Assembly (NCBI GenBank): GCA_020634375.1
Contig: JACKBX010000004.1
Span: 372,001 to 436,000 of the forward strand
Direction of reading: 5' to 3'
From: Ardenticatenaceae bacterium
GTDB taxonomy: Bacteria > Chloroflexota > Anaerolineae > Promineifilales > Promineifilaceae
DNA: 64,000 bases
This document shows positions 9,899 to 18,165 of this stretch, in pieces (within the stretch, counting starts at the first letter, position 1; each line of letters starts with the position of its first letter). Below the pieces are notes generated by a model. The model saw only the letters and a list, made by a program, of their open reading frames with translations. It had not been told where the DNA came from and made no database searches. The position numbers and the translations under genes were made by a program.

Positions 9899-9931
9899 TT
9901 GACGATTAACGATTTGGGATTTACGATTGGT
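9899..9931. repeat. Degenerate 7-bp tandem repeat array
   Basis: Four to five units based on ACGATTT/GACGATT recur every 7 bp immediately after the groEL stop codon. It belongs to the same class of heptamer arrays found between many genes in this window. Confidence 0.6.
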
Positions 9932-9992
9932 CGCCTTTTGGCAAGCAAATACTTAAAGCCCCAATCTTTGTCTGAATATGTTTAGCTTAAGG

Positions 9993-10021
9993 CCTCTCCA
10001 CACGGAGAGGTCTTTTCTTTT
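9993..10021 (+). terminator. Rho-independent terminator of groESL
   Basis: CCTCTCC (9993-9999), ACAC loop, GGAGAGG (10004-10010), then a T-rich tract. It lies about 95 bp after the groEL stop codon. Confidence 0.85.
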
Positions 10022-10122
10022 GGGCAGAGTTTTTGTACACTCAAAAAGATGGTTTGAGAGTTGGGGAATGGGATAGTGTTGGTTGGCATTCAACCAACTA
10101 ATTAACACCAGAAGGAAATCTC

Positions 10123-10935
10123 ATGGGAAAACAACTATTGGCGAAATTGTTACCTTCGTTGGAGAAGGCGAAGTGGCCACAAAACGAGCAAGCGACGGAT
10201 TTGGGGCGGCGCACGTATGAAATTGCGCTGGATAATGTAAACACGTTTAAGGATGATCCGAAGGTGTTGGCTGCTGCGCTGCGCACGTTGCAAACGGGGG
10301 ATTCACGGCCGTTTGCCTGTGCTGGTGTTGCCTATACCCTCATCGCTGCCTCTCGTGAAGCAGACGGCCGTTACGCCACCGAAGGACTCGACGCTGCCAT
10401 GAGTTGGCTGGAAAAGGCCCAGGAAACAGAGCCGGACATCGTGGACATCAATATGGTAGAGGCTTTTGCCTATATTTACGACGGCCGTCTCGACGATGCG
10501 CGGTTAGTCTTAGACTATTTACAAGACCACGATCCACATAGTTACTATCTGCAAACGGCCGAACTCGCCTATTGGACAGCCTGCGATGATTTAGAGCAAA
10601 TCGAGCATTGGTTTGAGCGAGCTGCCGAAGAGGCTCGCACTGTGCCGCAGCGCTTGCGCTTGCTTTCCCACATGGCCGACGCTTACATGAAATTCGACAG
10701 GTTAGACGATGCGTTGGCAAAATACAAAGAAGCCAGCCATTTTGATGCCGAAAACCACTGGTTGTACCATCACATCAGCGAAATTTACTGGCAGCAAGAA
10801 AACTATGACGAAGCCAGTCATTACAATAAAAAAGCGCTGAAAGCGCAAGATTTTCCTGAAGGGCGGCAAATGGAAGCGGCACTCAAAGAGAAGTCAGGCG
10901 GCACAGGCGTTTTGGGTCGCTTATTTGGCAATTGA
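10123..10935 (+). CDS. TPR repeat protein, cytoplasmic
   Basis: A 270-aa protein with no signal peptide or membrane helix and several TPR-like helical pairs, including DAAMSWLEKAQETEPDI, DDALAKYKEASHFDAENH and YDEASHYNKKALKAQDF. It is preceded by AGAAGGAAATCTC as a ribosome binding site. It stands alone between the groESL terminator and convergent minus-strand genes. Three ACGGCCGT sites fall in its first 400 bp. It is probably a scaffold or adaptor; the partner is unknown. Confidence 0.75.
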   Translation: MGKQLLAKLLPSLEKAKWPQNEQATDLGRRTYEIALDNVNTFKDDPKVLAAALRTLQTGDSRPFACAGVAYTLIAASREADGRYATEGLDAAMSWLEKAQETEPDIVDINMVEAFAYIYDGRLDDARLVLDYLQDHDPHSYYLQTAELAYWTACDDLEQIEHWFERAAEEARTVPQRLRLLSHMADAYMKFDRLDDALAKYKEASHFDAENHWLYHHISEIYWQQENYDEASHYNKKALKAQDFPEGRQMEAALKEKSGGTGVLGRLFGN

Positions 10936-10949
10936 GATTGGTTCAATTT

Positions 10950-11315
10950 TCAAGATTGAACCAATCTATCTACTACATAGTCGCGGACTTCATCAGGGGT
11001 CAGGGAGCTGGTGTCCAGATATAGATCGCAGTGAGCACGGGCATGGGCAAGCCGTTCATGCTGTTCGTGCAGCCGTTCTGGGCCGCCACCCATTTTAGGG
11101 CGGCGACGGCAAATGGCTTCGTAATCTACGTCCAGGTAGATGAGTACGTCAGGTTGGACAAGCCTCTGCCACATGGTTTGCACATAGGAATGCTCCTGCG
11201 CAGGCTGGCGCACAACATAGCCAGCCTCCCGCAATACATGGGCAAGTGTCGTTTTGCCAGAGGCGCAAGGGCCAACGATGGCAATGCGGAATGGCGAGGC
11301 TTCCAACTCGCTCAT
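10950..11315 (-). CDS. Small P-loop NTPase/kinase-like protein
   Basis: A 121-aa protein with a Walker A motif GPCASGKTTLAH near residue 15, a probable Walker B-like LIYLDVDY, and an Arg-rich lid-like segment CRRRPKMGG. It is short for an adenylate-kinase-type enzyme (usually about 180 aa or more), so it is a minimal member of the P-loop kinase superfamily with unknown substrate. Its ATG overlaps the stop of the upstream phosphatase gene (ATGA), indicating translational coupling and a joint role. Confidence 0.7.
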   Translation of the reverse strand: MSELEASPFRIAIVGPCASGKTTLAHVLREAGYVVRQPAQEHSYVQTMWQRLVQPDVLIYLDVDYEAICRRRPKMGGGPERLHEQHERLAHARAHCDLYLDTSSLTPDEVRDYVVDRLVQS

Positions 11316-12025
11316 AGGGGGAGGTGTACCTCCATACGGCGGATTTCTGTGTCTTGCGTATCTTTTACATAGGCTACAAGAACGCTAATGTCATCACGGG
11401 GACGGCCGTTATCCATGGCCATCGCCTCTTCTAACAACGTGTTCGCCATCACTTGAGAATCCATCACCCCGTCTGTCAGCATCCGCGAAACCGCTGCTGC
11501 CGGATCATAATTATTTGTGCCGCTGAGACTGCCCGCGTGGCGCAGCCCATCCGTGAAAACAACAATCAGCATTCCCACTGTAATCGGCAACTCAGTAATG
11601 ATAGGCTTTGTATTACGATGTGTACCCACACTGCGGCACGGTTCATCCAGCAAAAAGATACCCTGCTCTGGCGTATACACAATGACTGGCGCTTCGTTGT
11701 TGCGCGAAATGACAAACGTCTTTGTCTCCCCATCCACCGAGAGAATGTTGAGTGTGGCGCTAACCTTGCCTTTGCGATGCGTGTACAGGTAATCGTGTGC
11801 GGCGCGTGCCGCTGCGCCATCGCGCACACCTTCGGCCAGCAGTTGAATGGCCTTACGCGCCACAATATTGCTGATAGCCTTCGCCGATTTGCCACTGCGC
11901 TGCCCATCCACTAAGACAAATGAAAGACCGCCATGCGGCCGTTCGATCATTTCCAGGGTATCCCCGCTTTCGCTGGTAGCATACTTACTCACTTTCGCAA
12001 CACCAAAATGGACATCTTTACTCAT
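11312..12025 (-). CDS. PP2C/SpoIIE-type serine phosphatase-like protein
   Basis: A 237-aa protein with the PPM/SpoIIE pattern: LVDGQRSGKSAKAISN near the N-terminus, VVFTDGLRHAG in the middle and GRPRDDISVLVAYV at the end. The Asp residues in these motifs are the expected metal ligands. Such enzymes dephosphorylate Ser/Thr proteins, often anti-sigma antagonists. I chose ATG 12025 (MSKDVHFG) because GAGG lies upstream; an in-frame ATG at 12037 is also possible. The P-loop gene follows with a 4-bp overlap. The divergent ECF sigma gene lies about 260 bp away, so a partner-switching link is conceivable but unproven. Confidence 0.75.
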   Translation of the reverse strand: MSKDVHFGVAKVSKYATSESGDTLEMIERPHGGLSFVLVDGQRSGKSAKAISNIVARKAIQLLAEGVRDGAAARAAHDYLYTHRKGKVSATLNILSVDGETKTFVISRNNEAPVIVYTPEQGIFLLDEPCRSVGTHRNTKPIITELPITVGMLIVVFTDGLRHAGSLSGTNNYDPAAAVSRMLTDGVMDSQVMANTLLEEAMAMDNGRPRDDISVLVAYVKDTQDTEIRRMEVHLPL

Positions 12026-12043
12026 GGCAAACCTCAATTGTAA

Positions 12044-12116
12044 GCGTTCAGTCGGTCAGCCAATCAGTTCGTCAGCTGGTTTATGCTGACATGCTGAAAT
12101 GCTGACTAACTGAACG
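12044..12116. repeat. Inverted pair of 8-bp-periodic repeat arrays
   Basis: Left half: CAG-containing units every 8 bp (CAGTCGGT, CAGCCAAT, CAGTTCGT). Right half: the complementary CTG units every 8 bp (CTGACATG, CTGAAATG, CTGACTAA). The halves are imperfect inverted copies, so the whole could fold into a long hairpin. It lies between the divergent phosphatase and ECF sigma genes. Confidence 0.65.
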
Positions 12117-12286
12117 TTTACCCACTTAAACAAGCCTGAGCCATATTATGGCAAAACTCTGGCAAATGCCCAAAGAAACATTTTGTCTTGCGCGTTGCGA
12201 GAAAGTCTAAGCAGTGCCATACTTACCGCAGCAGTAAGACCGCCTGGAGTTTCAAATTAATAACGGCCGTTACCCCTGCTACCATC

Positions 12287-12835
12287 ATGCACGACGACTG
12301 GACACTTATTCAAGCCTGCCGCCGCGGCGACCCATTGGCGTGGGAACAGATCGTCGCCAAATATCAGCGCCTTGTTTACAGCGTTGCCCTCAACCTTGGA
12401 CTAACCAACGACGACGCATCTGACATCGTGCAGATCACCTTCGGCATCCTGTTGCAAAGCCTGCACAGCTTCGACGAAAACGTGCGCCTGGGCGGGTGGC
12501 TCATCACCGTCGCACGGCGGCACACCTGGCGGCTGCGCCAGCGTTACCAGCGCGAAATTGCCCATGACCCCGACGACCTCATCGAGCAAGCTCCCCATGA
12601 CAGTCACAACCCCTTCCAGCAATGGGACACTCTGGAATGGCTCAACGATGGCCTCAACTTGCTAGACCCGCGCTGCCGCGAATTACTCATGCTGCTCTAC
12701 TTCGCCAAAGAACCACTGCCCTACAGCGACGTTGCCCAACGTCTAAACATGCCCGTCGGCAGCATCGGCCCCAACCGCGCCCGCTGTTTGGCCCGCCTGA
12801 AACAACATCTCACCCAGAAACCGCGTTCCTTTTGA
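12287..12835 (+). CDS. ECF-type RNA polymerase sigma factor
   Basis: A 182-aa protein from the ATG at 12287. It has region 2 (WEQIVAKYQRLVYSVALNLG, DASDIVQITFGILL) and region 4 (LDPRCRELLMLLYF, YSDVAQRLNMPVGSIG, RARCLARLKQHL). It would direct RNA polymerase to a dedicated set of promoters. The frame is open to 12188, but sigma-factor homology begins at MHDDWTLIQACRRGD. No strong Shine-Dalgarno is visible there, so the start is uncertain by some tens of bases. It is followed by a protein of unknown function, the TPR-CHAT gene and the subtilase on the same strand. The stop codon lies inside a palindromic repeat. Confidence 0.9.
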   Translation: MHDDWTLIQACRRGDPLAWEQIVAKYQRLVYSVALNLGLTNDDASDIVQITFGILLQSLHSFDENVRLGGWLITVARRHTWRLRQRYQREIAHDPDDLIEQAPHDSHNPFQQWDTLEWLNDGLNLLDPRCRELLMLLYFAKEPLPYSDVAQRLNMPVGSIGPNRARCLARLKQHLTQKPRSF

Positions 12836-12866
12836 GGAACGCCGTTCCTTCTGAAGAACGCGGTTC
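12819..12866. repeat. Dispersed palindromic repeat, copy A (double)
   Basis: AACCGCGTTCC-type and GAACGCGGTT-type arms appear with an extra partial unit between them. The sequence overlaps the ECF sigma stop codon. Related copies lie at 55112-55143 and 62540-62570. Confidence 0.7.
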
Positions 12867-12881
12867 ATGCGATATGTATTT

Positions 12882-12910
12882 TTGCACGCCTTTCCCTGCA
12901 CTACTATAGT
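12882..12910 (+). promoter_or_regulatory. Promoter upstream of the CHAT cluster
   Basis: TTGCAC at 12882-12887 and TATAGT at 12905-12910 with a 17-bp spacer. The -10 box is embedded in the perfect 12-bp palindrome CTACTATAGTAG (12901-12912), which may also serve as an operator. The next start codon is at 12937. This gives the downstream genes their own promoter, separate from the sigma gene. Confidence 0.6.
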
Positions 12911-12936
12911 AGGTAAGCATTTAGAAAATAGGTCAA

Positions 12937-13566
12937 ATGAACAATAAAACACAAATCCCCCTCGAAAAACTCATAGATTGGCTGGAAGGGTGGCTTCCCG
13001 CAGATGAATATGCTGCACTTTATAAACGGTTGCAAACGGCCGTGCCCTCCCAAGTCCACGCCGATCTTGCCTGGCTGCAATCCTTCCTTGCTCTCAGCCA
13101 AGAAATCACCCTTTCCGAGCCGCCAGCCCACGTCAGTGAGCAGTTGCGCCAACAATTCCAAGACCATCTCGCCGGGCAGCGGCCACCCAACATCCTGCAA
13201 CGCGTTGCCGCTGCCCTCACCTTTGACAGCGCCCGACGCCCCGCATTAGCAGGCGTGCGCGGCAGTACAGGCAGCGCTTCCCGCCAACTCGTTTACAGCG
13301 CCGATGTCGGCGATATCGCCCTCAATATCCTGCCCCAGTCCACCAGCCACCGCGTCACCCTCTACGGTCAAATATTCGCTGACCACGAAGCCTACCCGCT
13401 GCACGTTCAGCTATTGCAAACCGACCCCGTGCGCGAATTGGCGCTTGTCACGACCGATGAGTTGGGTGAATTTACGCTGCCAGAGTTGCCGGTAACGGCC
13501 GTTTCCCTTATCATCAGCAGCCATCAATTCGAGATTACCTTGCCCCCCCTACACCTGACTGCCTGA
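12937..13566 (+). CDS. Unknown protein between ECF sigma and CHAT genes
   Basis: A 209-aa protein I do not recognise. Residues 1-80 are helical and acidic. Residues about 115-205 look beta-rich (repeating VTLYGQIFADH, LHVQLLQ, EFTLPELPVTAVSLIIS), resembling an extracellular or carboxypeptidase-regulatory-like beta sandwich. There is no membrane segment or signal peptide. Its position directly after an ECF sigma factor and one-base overlap (TGATG) with the CHAT gene suggest an adaptor or soluble anti-sigma role, but no anti-sigma zinc motif is present. It shares its transcript with the CHAT protein. Confidence 0.6.
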   Translation: MNNKTQIPLEKLIDWLEGWLPADEYAALYKRLQTAVPSQVHADLAWLQSFLALSQEITLSEPPAHVSEQLRQQFQDHLAGQRPPNILQRVAAALTFDSARRPALAGVRGSTGSASRQLVYSADVGDIALNILPQSTSHRVTLYGQIFADHEAYPLHVQLLQTDPVRELALVTTDELGEFTLPELPVTAVSLIISSHQFEITLPPLHLTA

Positions 13567-16418
13567 TGCCCGCCCCCTTCACCCCAGAAAACATCGCCAC
13601 CCTCATCGAAAACCTGTTAACTTGTGAAACCCCAGTCGAGCAAACATCTCTACTGCAAGCGCAAAACGCCCTCAACCCAGAGGCGTTAGCCCAACTTTTG
13701 CAGCAAGCCATGCCCCTCGCCCGCCGCAATCCCCGGCAGGCCGCCCAACTCGCCACCCTCTGCGCCGACCTCGCGCCGCAGGCCGCCGCGCCCGCCCTCT
13801 TGCCCCAGGCACACTACATCTTGGCCCAAACCCTCGCCATCGGCGGCGACTTCAACGCCGCCCTCCAGCGCATCGAACAAGCGCACAACGGCTACGCCGC
13901 CCTCGGCGACCAACTGCACGCACAACGCACCAATCTTGGCCGCATCCACGTTCTCAACGAGCTAGGCCGTCACCAAGAAGCGCTGCAAAATGGGCAAGCC
14001 GTACTCGATTGGCTGGCGCAAAACCCGCAGCCCGACAACCCCGAAATGCAGCTCATGACCGTGTTGGCGCACAACAATCGCGGCGTCTGCTTCCGGCGCA
14101 TGGGGCAATACGACCACGCCCTCTCCGCCTACGAAGCCGCCGAACGCCACGCCCTCTCCGGCGGCTTTCAAGAAAGGCTGGGCGATATTCGCAGCAATCG
14201 CGGCCTCATTTTGCAGCATATCGGGCGCGTCAGCGAAGCGCTCGACGCCTTCAGCGCCGCCGCCGCCGTGCGCCAAACGGCCGGACTCACCTTGCTGCAC
14301 GCCGAATCCCTGATCAACTGCGGCGAAGCCCACCTGCTGCTCGGCCAATACACCCCCAGCCTCGATGCCCTGCGGCAGGCGGAGCGCCTGCTGCAATCGT
14401 TGGATGCGCCAGCCAGCCTGCCCTACGTCTGGCTGCACCAGGCTGATGTGTACCTGGCGTTAAACCTGGCCCCGGAAGCGTTGGCCGCTTACGGCGATGC
14501 CGTCGCCGCCTTTCATCAGCGTGGCATGGCTTATTATGAAGCGCGGGCGCTATGGGGCGCGGGCGCGGCGCTGCTGGCGCAAGGGCATTGGCCCGACGCC
14601 GAAACGCAGTTGGCACAAGCCGCCGCTTATTTCGTGCAGGCGGGCAATGTGCCCCTGACCTGCGGCGTGCGTTTGGAATTAGCCGCATTATGGGCGGCGC
14701 AAGGGGCAGCGGCGCGAGCCATTGCCGCCGCGCAAGATGCCTTGACTCAGGCCGTTGCGGGCGATTGGCCGGTGCAGCAGGTGTACGCCCATTTGCGGCT
14801 GGCGGATTTGCAGCAGGAGGATACGGCCGTTGCCAACCACCATCTCCTCGCCGCCCAAACCTTGCTGCAAAACCTGCCGCTGCCCCACTTGCAATACCGC
14901 CTGTCGCAGCGCTTGGGGCAGTTGCGCCGCCGCCAGGGGCAGATGGACGAGGCGCGGCTTTGGTTGGAAACGGCCGTTGCCCAAATTGAACAATTGCGCG
15001 GCACAGTCGCCCAAGAAGCGATGCGCGTCTCCTTTCAGCACGACAAAGTGGACGCTTACGAAGAGTTGTTGGCGCTGTATCTGGCGCAAAACGACCCGGT
15101 TGCCGCTTTTACTGCCGCCGAGCAAGCGAAGTCGCGCACGCTGCTGGAACTGCTGGCGGGCGTGCAAACACCATCTTTCACAGAAACGCAGCACGCTGAC
15201 CGCATTGCCGCGCTGCAAGCGGATTTGAATGCGCTGTACAATGACCTGCTGGGTACGGCCGTTGCCGACGAGGCCGATTGGCAAAACACGCTGGCACACC
15301 GCCGCGCCCGCGCCCAGCAGCTTGAGCAGGAATTGCAGCGGCTGCGCCTGCAACAGCCCGCCGCATCAGACCCGTTGACGGCCGTTCCCCCCTACGCCGC
15401 CCTCCGCGCCCAACTCCCCGCCGACCTGACGCTGCTGGCTTACCATATTTTGGGCGATGAGATCATCGCTTTTGTGAGCACGGCGGAGAAGTTGGAGGTG
15501 GTGCGCGGGGTGGGCAGTGTGACGGCCGTATCGCATTTGTTGCAGCATTTGCACATTCAATGGGAACGCTTCCGCGTTGGGCCGGCGTTTGTGCAGCGGC
15601 ATATGCCGCAGTTGCTGGCCTCCGCGCAGCGCATTTTGGGCGGTTTGTATGCGGAATTGCTGGCTCCGCTGCGTCGCCATTTGCCAACGGCCGCCGCCGC
15701 ACCGCTTGCCATTGTGCCGCATGGGTTGCTGCATCAGGTTCCGTTTCAGGCGTTGTGGGGGGACGGCCGTTACCTGCTAGAAGATTTCACCCTGTCCTAT
15801 GCGCCCTCCGCCAGTGTGCTGGCCTTGACACTGCAAAAGCCGCAGCCGCAGCAGTACAAGGGGTTGGTAACGGCCGTTGCCGACCCGCTGATTCCCGCCG
15901 CGCTGCAAGAGGCGCAGGCCATCGCCGCGTATGTGCCGCAAGCCGCGCTGCAACTTGGCCCGGCGGCGACGCTGGCGCAGTGGCAGGCAGCCGCGCCGCA
16001 AGCGAATATCTTGCATCTGGCGACGCATGGCCTTTTCCGGGCGGATAACCCGATGTTCTCGGCGTTGAAATTGGAGGATGGCTGGTTGACGGCCGTAAAT
16101 GTGCTAGAATTTCGCCTACCCAATGCCCTGGTCACGCTCAGCGCGTGCGAATCGGGACAGGCGCAAGTCGTCACTGGCGATGAAATCATTGGACTTGCAC
16201 GCGCATTTTTGGGAGCCGGCGCGGCAACATTAGTGGTCAGCCTTTGGCTGGTACAAGACACCACGACGGCCGTTTTGATGGAAAACTGGTATCGTCAGTT
16301 ACAGCGGCAAGCCTTTCAACACCGCGCACGCGCTTTGCGCACAGCGCAGCTTACACTCAAAGAGTTGTACCCACATCCATATTATTGGGCCCCATTTATC
16401 CTCATGGGTCAGCAGTAA
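13566..16418 (+). CDS. TPR-CHAT protein (caspase-like peptidase domain)
   Basis: A 950-aa protein. Residues about 40-480 are TPR units (ALSAYEAAERHAL, EALDAFSAAAAVRQTAG and others), residues about 480-600 are helical, and the C-terminal 300 residues form a CHAT domain. The presumed catalytic dyad is visible: His821 in LHLATHGLF and Cys861 in TLSACESGQ, with the usual ending PYYWAPFILMG. CHAT domains are caspase/separase-related cysteine peptidases, some of which act in bacterial conflict systems. Translation is coupled to the preceding gene (TGATG), and a subtilase gene follows 64 bp downstream. The gene holds nine or more ACGGCCGT sites, the densest stretch in the window, with marked skew flips. 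Family assignment is firm; substrate and trigger are unknown. Confidence 0.92.
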   Translation: MPAPFTPENIATLIENLLTCETPVEQTSLLQAQNALNPEALAQLLQQAMPLARRNPRQAAQLATLCADLAPQAAAPALLPQAHYILAQTLAIGGDFNAALQRIEQAHNGYAALGDQLHAQRTNLGRIHVLNELGRHQEALQNGQAVLDWLAQNPQPDNPEMQLMTVLAHNNRGVCFRRMGQYDHALSAYEAAERHALSGGFQERLGDIRSNRGLILQHIGRVSEALDAFSAAAAVRQTAGLTLLHAESLINCGEAHLLLGQYTPSLDALRQAERLLQSLDAPASLPYVWLHQADVYLALNLAPEALAAYGDAVAAFHQRGMAYYEARALWGAGAALLAQGHWPDAETQLAQAAAYFVQAGNVPLTCGVRLELAALWAAQGAAARAIAAAQDALTQAVAGDWPVQQVYAHLRLADLQQEDTAVANHHLLAAQTLLQNLPLPHLQYRLSQRLGQLRRRQGQMDEARLWLETAVAQIEQLRGTVAQEAMRVSFQHDKVDAYEELLALYLAQNDPVAAFTAAEQAKSRTLLELLAGVQTPSFTETQHADRIAALQADLNALYNDLLGTAVADEADWQNTLAHRRARAQQLEQELQRLRLQQPAASDPLTAVPPYAALRAQLPADLTLLAYHILGDEIIAFVSTAEKLEVVRGVGSVTAVSHLLQHLHIQWERFRVGPAFVQRHMPQLLASAQRILGGLYAELLAPLRRHLPTAAAAPLAIVPHGLLHQVPFQALWGDGRYLLEDFTLSYAPSASVLALTLQKPQPQQYKGLVTAVADPLIPAALQEAQAIAAYVPQAALQLGPAATLAQWQAAAPQANILHLATHGLFRADNPMFSALKLEDGWLTAVNVLEFRLPNALVTLSACESGQAQVVTGDEIIGLARAFLGAGAATLVVSLWLVQDTTTAVLMENWYRQLQRQAFQHRARALRTAQLTLKELYPHPYYWAPFILMGQQ

Positions 16419-16482
16419 CGCGAACCTTAAGGATGGTATGAAATTCTTTAAGAAACCCACGTTAACAACGAGGAGATGAACA

Positions 16483-17976
16483 ATGGACACAGCGTACTTG
16501 CAACCGGGGAGTCAACGCTACCACAAAGCGATTGTTGCGCTTTTGCTTATTTTTTTTGTGATAGTGTTTGCAGGGCGGGGTCTAAAGGGGGCTGCCGCAG
16601 ATGATGTCTCACTCATTTATACAACCGACGAACTGATTGTCCGGCTGCAACCGGGCGTTGCTGTGGCGGAGATTAATGCGGCGTATGACACAGCAACGAT
16701 TCGCGCTTTGCCATACAGTGATGATATTTATTTGCTACAGGTTTCCGCGGAAGGCGATACGCTTGCTTTGGCGGCGATGATGAGTGGGGACGGCCGTTTC
16801 CAATACGCCGAACCCAATTTCCGCAATGCCGCCCCCGAAGCCACTGGCGTAGATACCTATGGCTGGGGCGTGGACACCTACGGCTGGGGGGTGGATACGT
16901 ACGGCTGGGGCGTAGATACCTATGGCTGGGGCATAGACACCTACGGCTGGGGGGAAGACGCTCGCGGTTCCGGCATAGACACCTATGGCTGGCCTTCTGA
17001 TGATGATTTGACTATTAGCAGTCATCCTGATCCTCGTGTTGTGTACAATTGGACGGCCGCTCCCAAAGATTTGTCCCATTACTACAATCAACCCGCTGTA
17101 CACCAAATTCATTTGGATAATAATGCGCCAACCGGCGCTGGCGTCATCATCGCCGTATTAGATACGGGCATTGACGCCTCTCACCCGTTGCTCGCCCCCT
17201 ATCTCACATCCGTGCGCTATGATTTTGTAGATAATGACCTGTCGCCCGATGATGAATTTAACGGGCTGGATGATGACGGCGATGGTTTCATTGATGAAAT
17301 CGCCGGGCATGGCACGCATATTGCCGGGATTGTGCATCGGGTTGCGCCACAGGCACAGATCATGCCGCTGCGTGTGCTGGATTCGGACGGGCAAGGCGAT
17401 TCGTTCATTATTGCTGAGGCGATGTTGTATGCGGTGCAGCACGGTGCGACGATCATTAATATGAGCCTGGGCACGGTGTGGACTTCGACGTTTTTGCAAG
17501 ATGTGGTGCAGCAGGTGACGGCGCAAGGGGCGCTGGTTGTGGCGGCGGCCGGTAATTTGGGTACGGATATTGCGCAGTACCCGGCGGCATCGGATTGTGC
17601 GTTGGGGGTAACGGCCGTTGGCCCCGGTATGCAAAAAGCAGAATTTGCTAGCTACGGGGTCTGGGTTGATCTCGCGGCCCCCGGCGAACGAGTGTACAGT
17701 ACCTATCCCGGCGGGTATAGCTGGTGGCAGGGCACATCAATGGCGACGCCGTTTGTGTCTGGGCAAGCCGCGCTGCTGCGCGGACTTAACCCCGCACTTT
17801 CGCCCACTGATCTGGCGCAAATCATTGCGGGCACGGCGCAATCTGTAGATGCGGCCAATCAGGAGTATGAGGGGGGGTTGGGATACGGCCGTATCGACAT
17901 CAACGACAGCCTTGCCCTCCTCAGCAGCGGAGGCTGGGCAACTATGCCCAACCCATTGCAAGCCTGTACCCCCTAA
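16483..17976 (+). CDS. Subtilisin-like serine protease (S8) with VDTYGWG repeats
   Basis: A 497-aa protein with an N-terminal hydrophobic signal/anchor (about 18-33), an inhibitor-like propeptide (about 45-125), a repeat region (about 125-175), then the S8 catalytic domain. The catalytic residues are Asp227 in AVLDTGID, His276 in GHGTHIAG and Ser419 in GTSMATPFVSG. It should be exported and self-activating. The repeat linker of VDTYGWG units is unusual. It follows the CHAT gene by 64 bp, with GAGGAG before its ATG, and ends at a strong terminator, so it is the last gene of the ECF/CHAT cluster. Proteolytic function is secure; its role relative to CHAT is inference. Confidence 0.92.
   Translation: MDTAYLQPGSQRYHKAIVALLLIFFVIVFAGRGLKGAAADDVSLIYTTDELIVRLQPGVAVAEINAAYDTATIRALPYSDDIYLLQVSAEGDTLALAAMMSGDGRFQYAEPNFRNAAPEATGVDTYGWGVDTYGWGVDTYGWGVDTYGWGIDTYGWGEDARGSGIDTYGWPSDDDLTISSHPDPRVVYNWTAAPKDLSHYYNQPAVHQIHLDNNAPTGAGVIIAVLDTGIDASHPLLAPYLTSVRYDFVDNDLSPDDEFNGLDDDGDGFIDEIAGHGTHIAGIVHRVAPQAQIMPLRVLDSDGQGDSFIIAEAMLYAVQHGATIINMSLGTVWTSTFLQDVVQQVTAQGALVVAAAGNLGTDIAQYPAASDCALGVTAVGPGMQKAEFASYGVWVDLAAPGERVYSTYPGGYSWWQGTSMATPFVSGQAALLRGLNPALSPTDLAQIIAGTAQSVDAANQEYEGGLGYGRIDINDSLALLSSGGWATMPNPLQACTP
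16849..16995 (+). repeat. 21-bp in-frame tandem repeat (VDTYGWG)
   Basis: Six complete or near-complete copies of a 21-bp unit encode (V/I)DTYGWG, plus one diverged unit (EDARGSG), between propeptide and protease domain. Third positions vary between units, so the repeat is kept at protein level and is not a fresh slippage expansion. Confidence 0.9.
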
Positions 17977-18001
17977 CAACAAGCAACAATAAACAAGAAA
18001 C

Positions 18002-18038
18002 AAAAAACGGAAAACAATGCAGCGTTTTCCGTTTTTTT
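18002..18038 (+). terminator. Rho-independent terminator after the subtilase gene
   Basis: ACGGAAAAC and GTTTTCCGT arms with an 8-base loop (18016-18023), flanked by an A-run and a T-run. It is about 25 bp after the subtilase stop codon. Confidence 0.9.
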
Positions 18039-18071
18039 GTTGTCTGTTTTTTGTTTCCCGGTACTTTGGTC

Positions 18072-18089
18072 ATAGTACCTCGGTACTAT
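18072..18089. promoter_or_regulatory. Perfect dyad ATAGTACC-TC-GGTACTAT, possible operator
   Basis: An 18-bp inverted repeat with perfect 8-bp arms lies 77 bp upstream of the next start codon. A partial GGTACTTTGG precedes it. Its placement fits a repressor or activator site for the gene at 18166. No regulator is identified. Confidence 0.4.
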
Positions 18090-18165
18090 TTTGTATTTTT
18101 CTTCCCCCCTGTTTGCACTTAATAAAATAGACTAGCTCATTTCAAATCATTCCTGAGGAGGAAGT

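Noticed and set aside
9169..9948. 259-codon minus-strand frame opposite groEL
   Set aside because: Shadow of the groEL coding sequence; the translated protein has no recognisable domain.
12287..12835. Longer ECF sigma start at 12188
   Set aside because: The extra 33 residues lack sigma-factor similarity and include an ACGGCCGT site in a non-coding-like stretch.
14688..15353. 221-codon minus-strand frame inside the CHAT gene
   Set aside because: Composition-driven shadow of an Ala/Leu/Gln-rich coding region.
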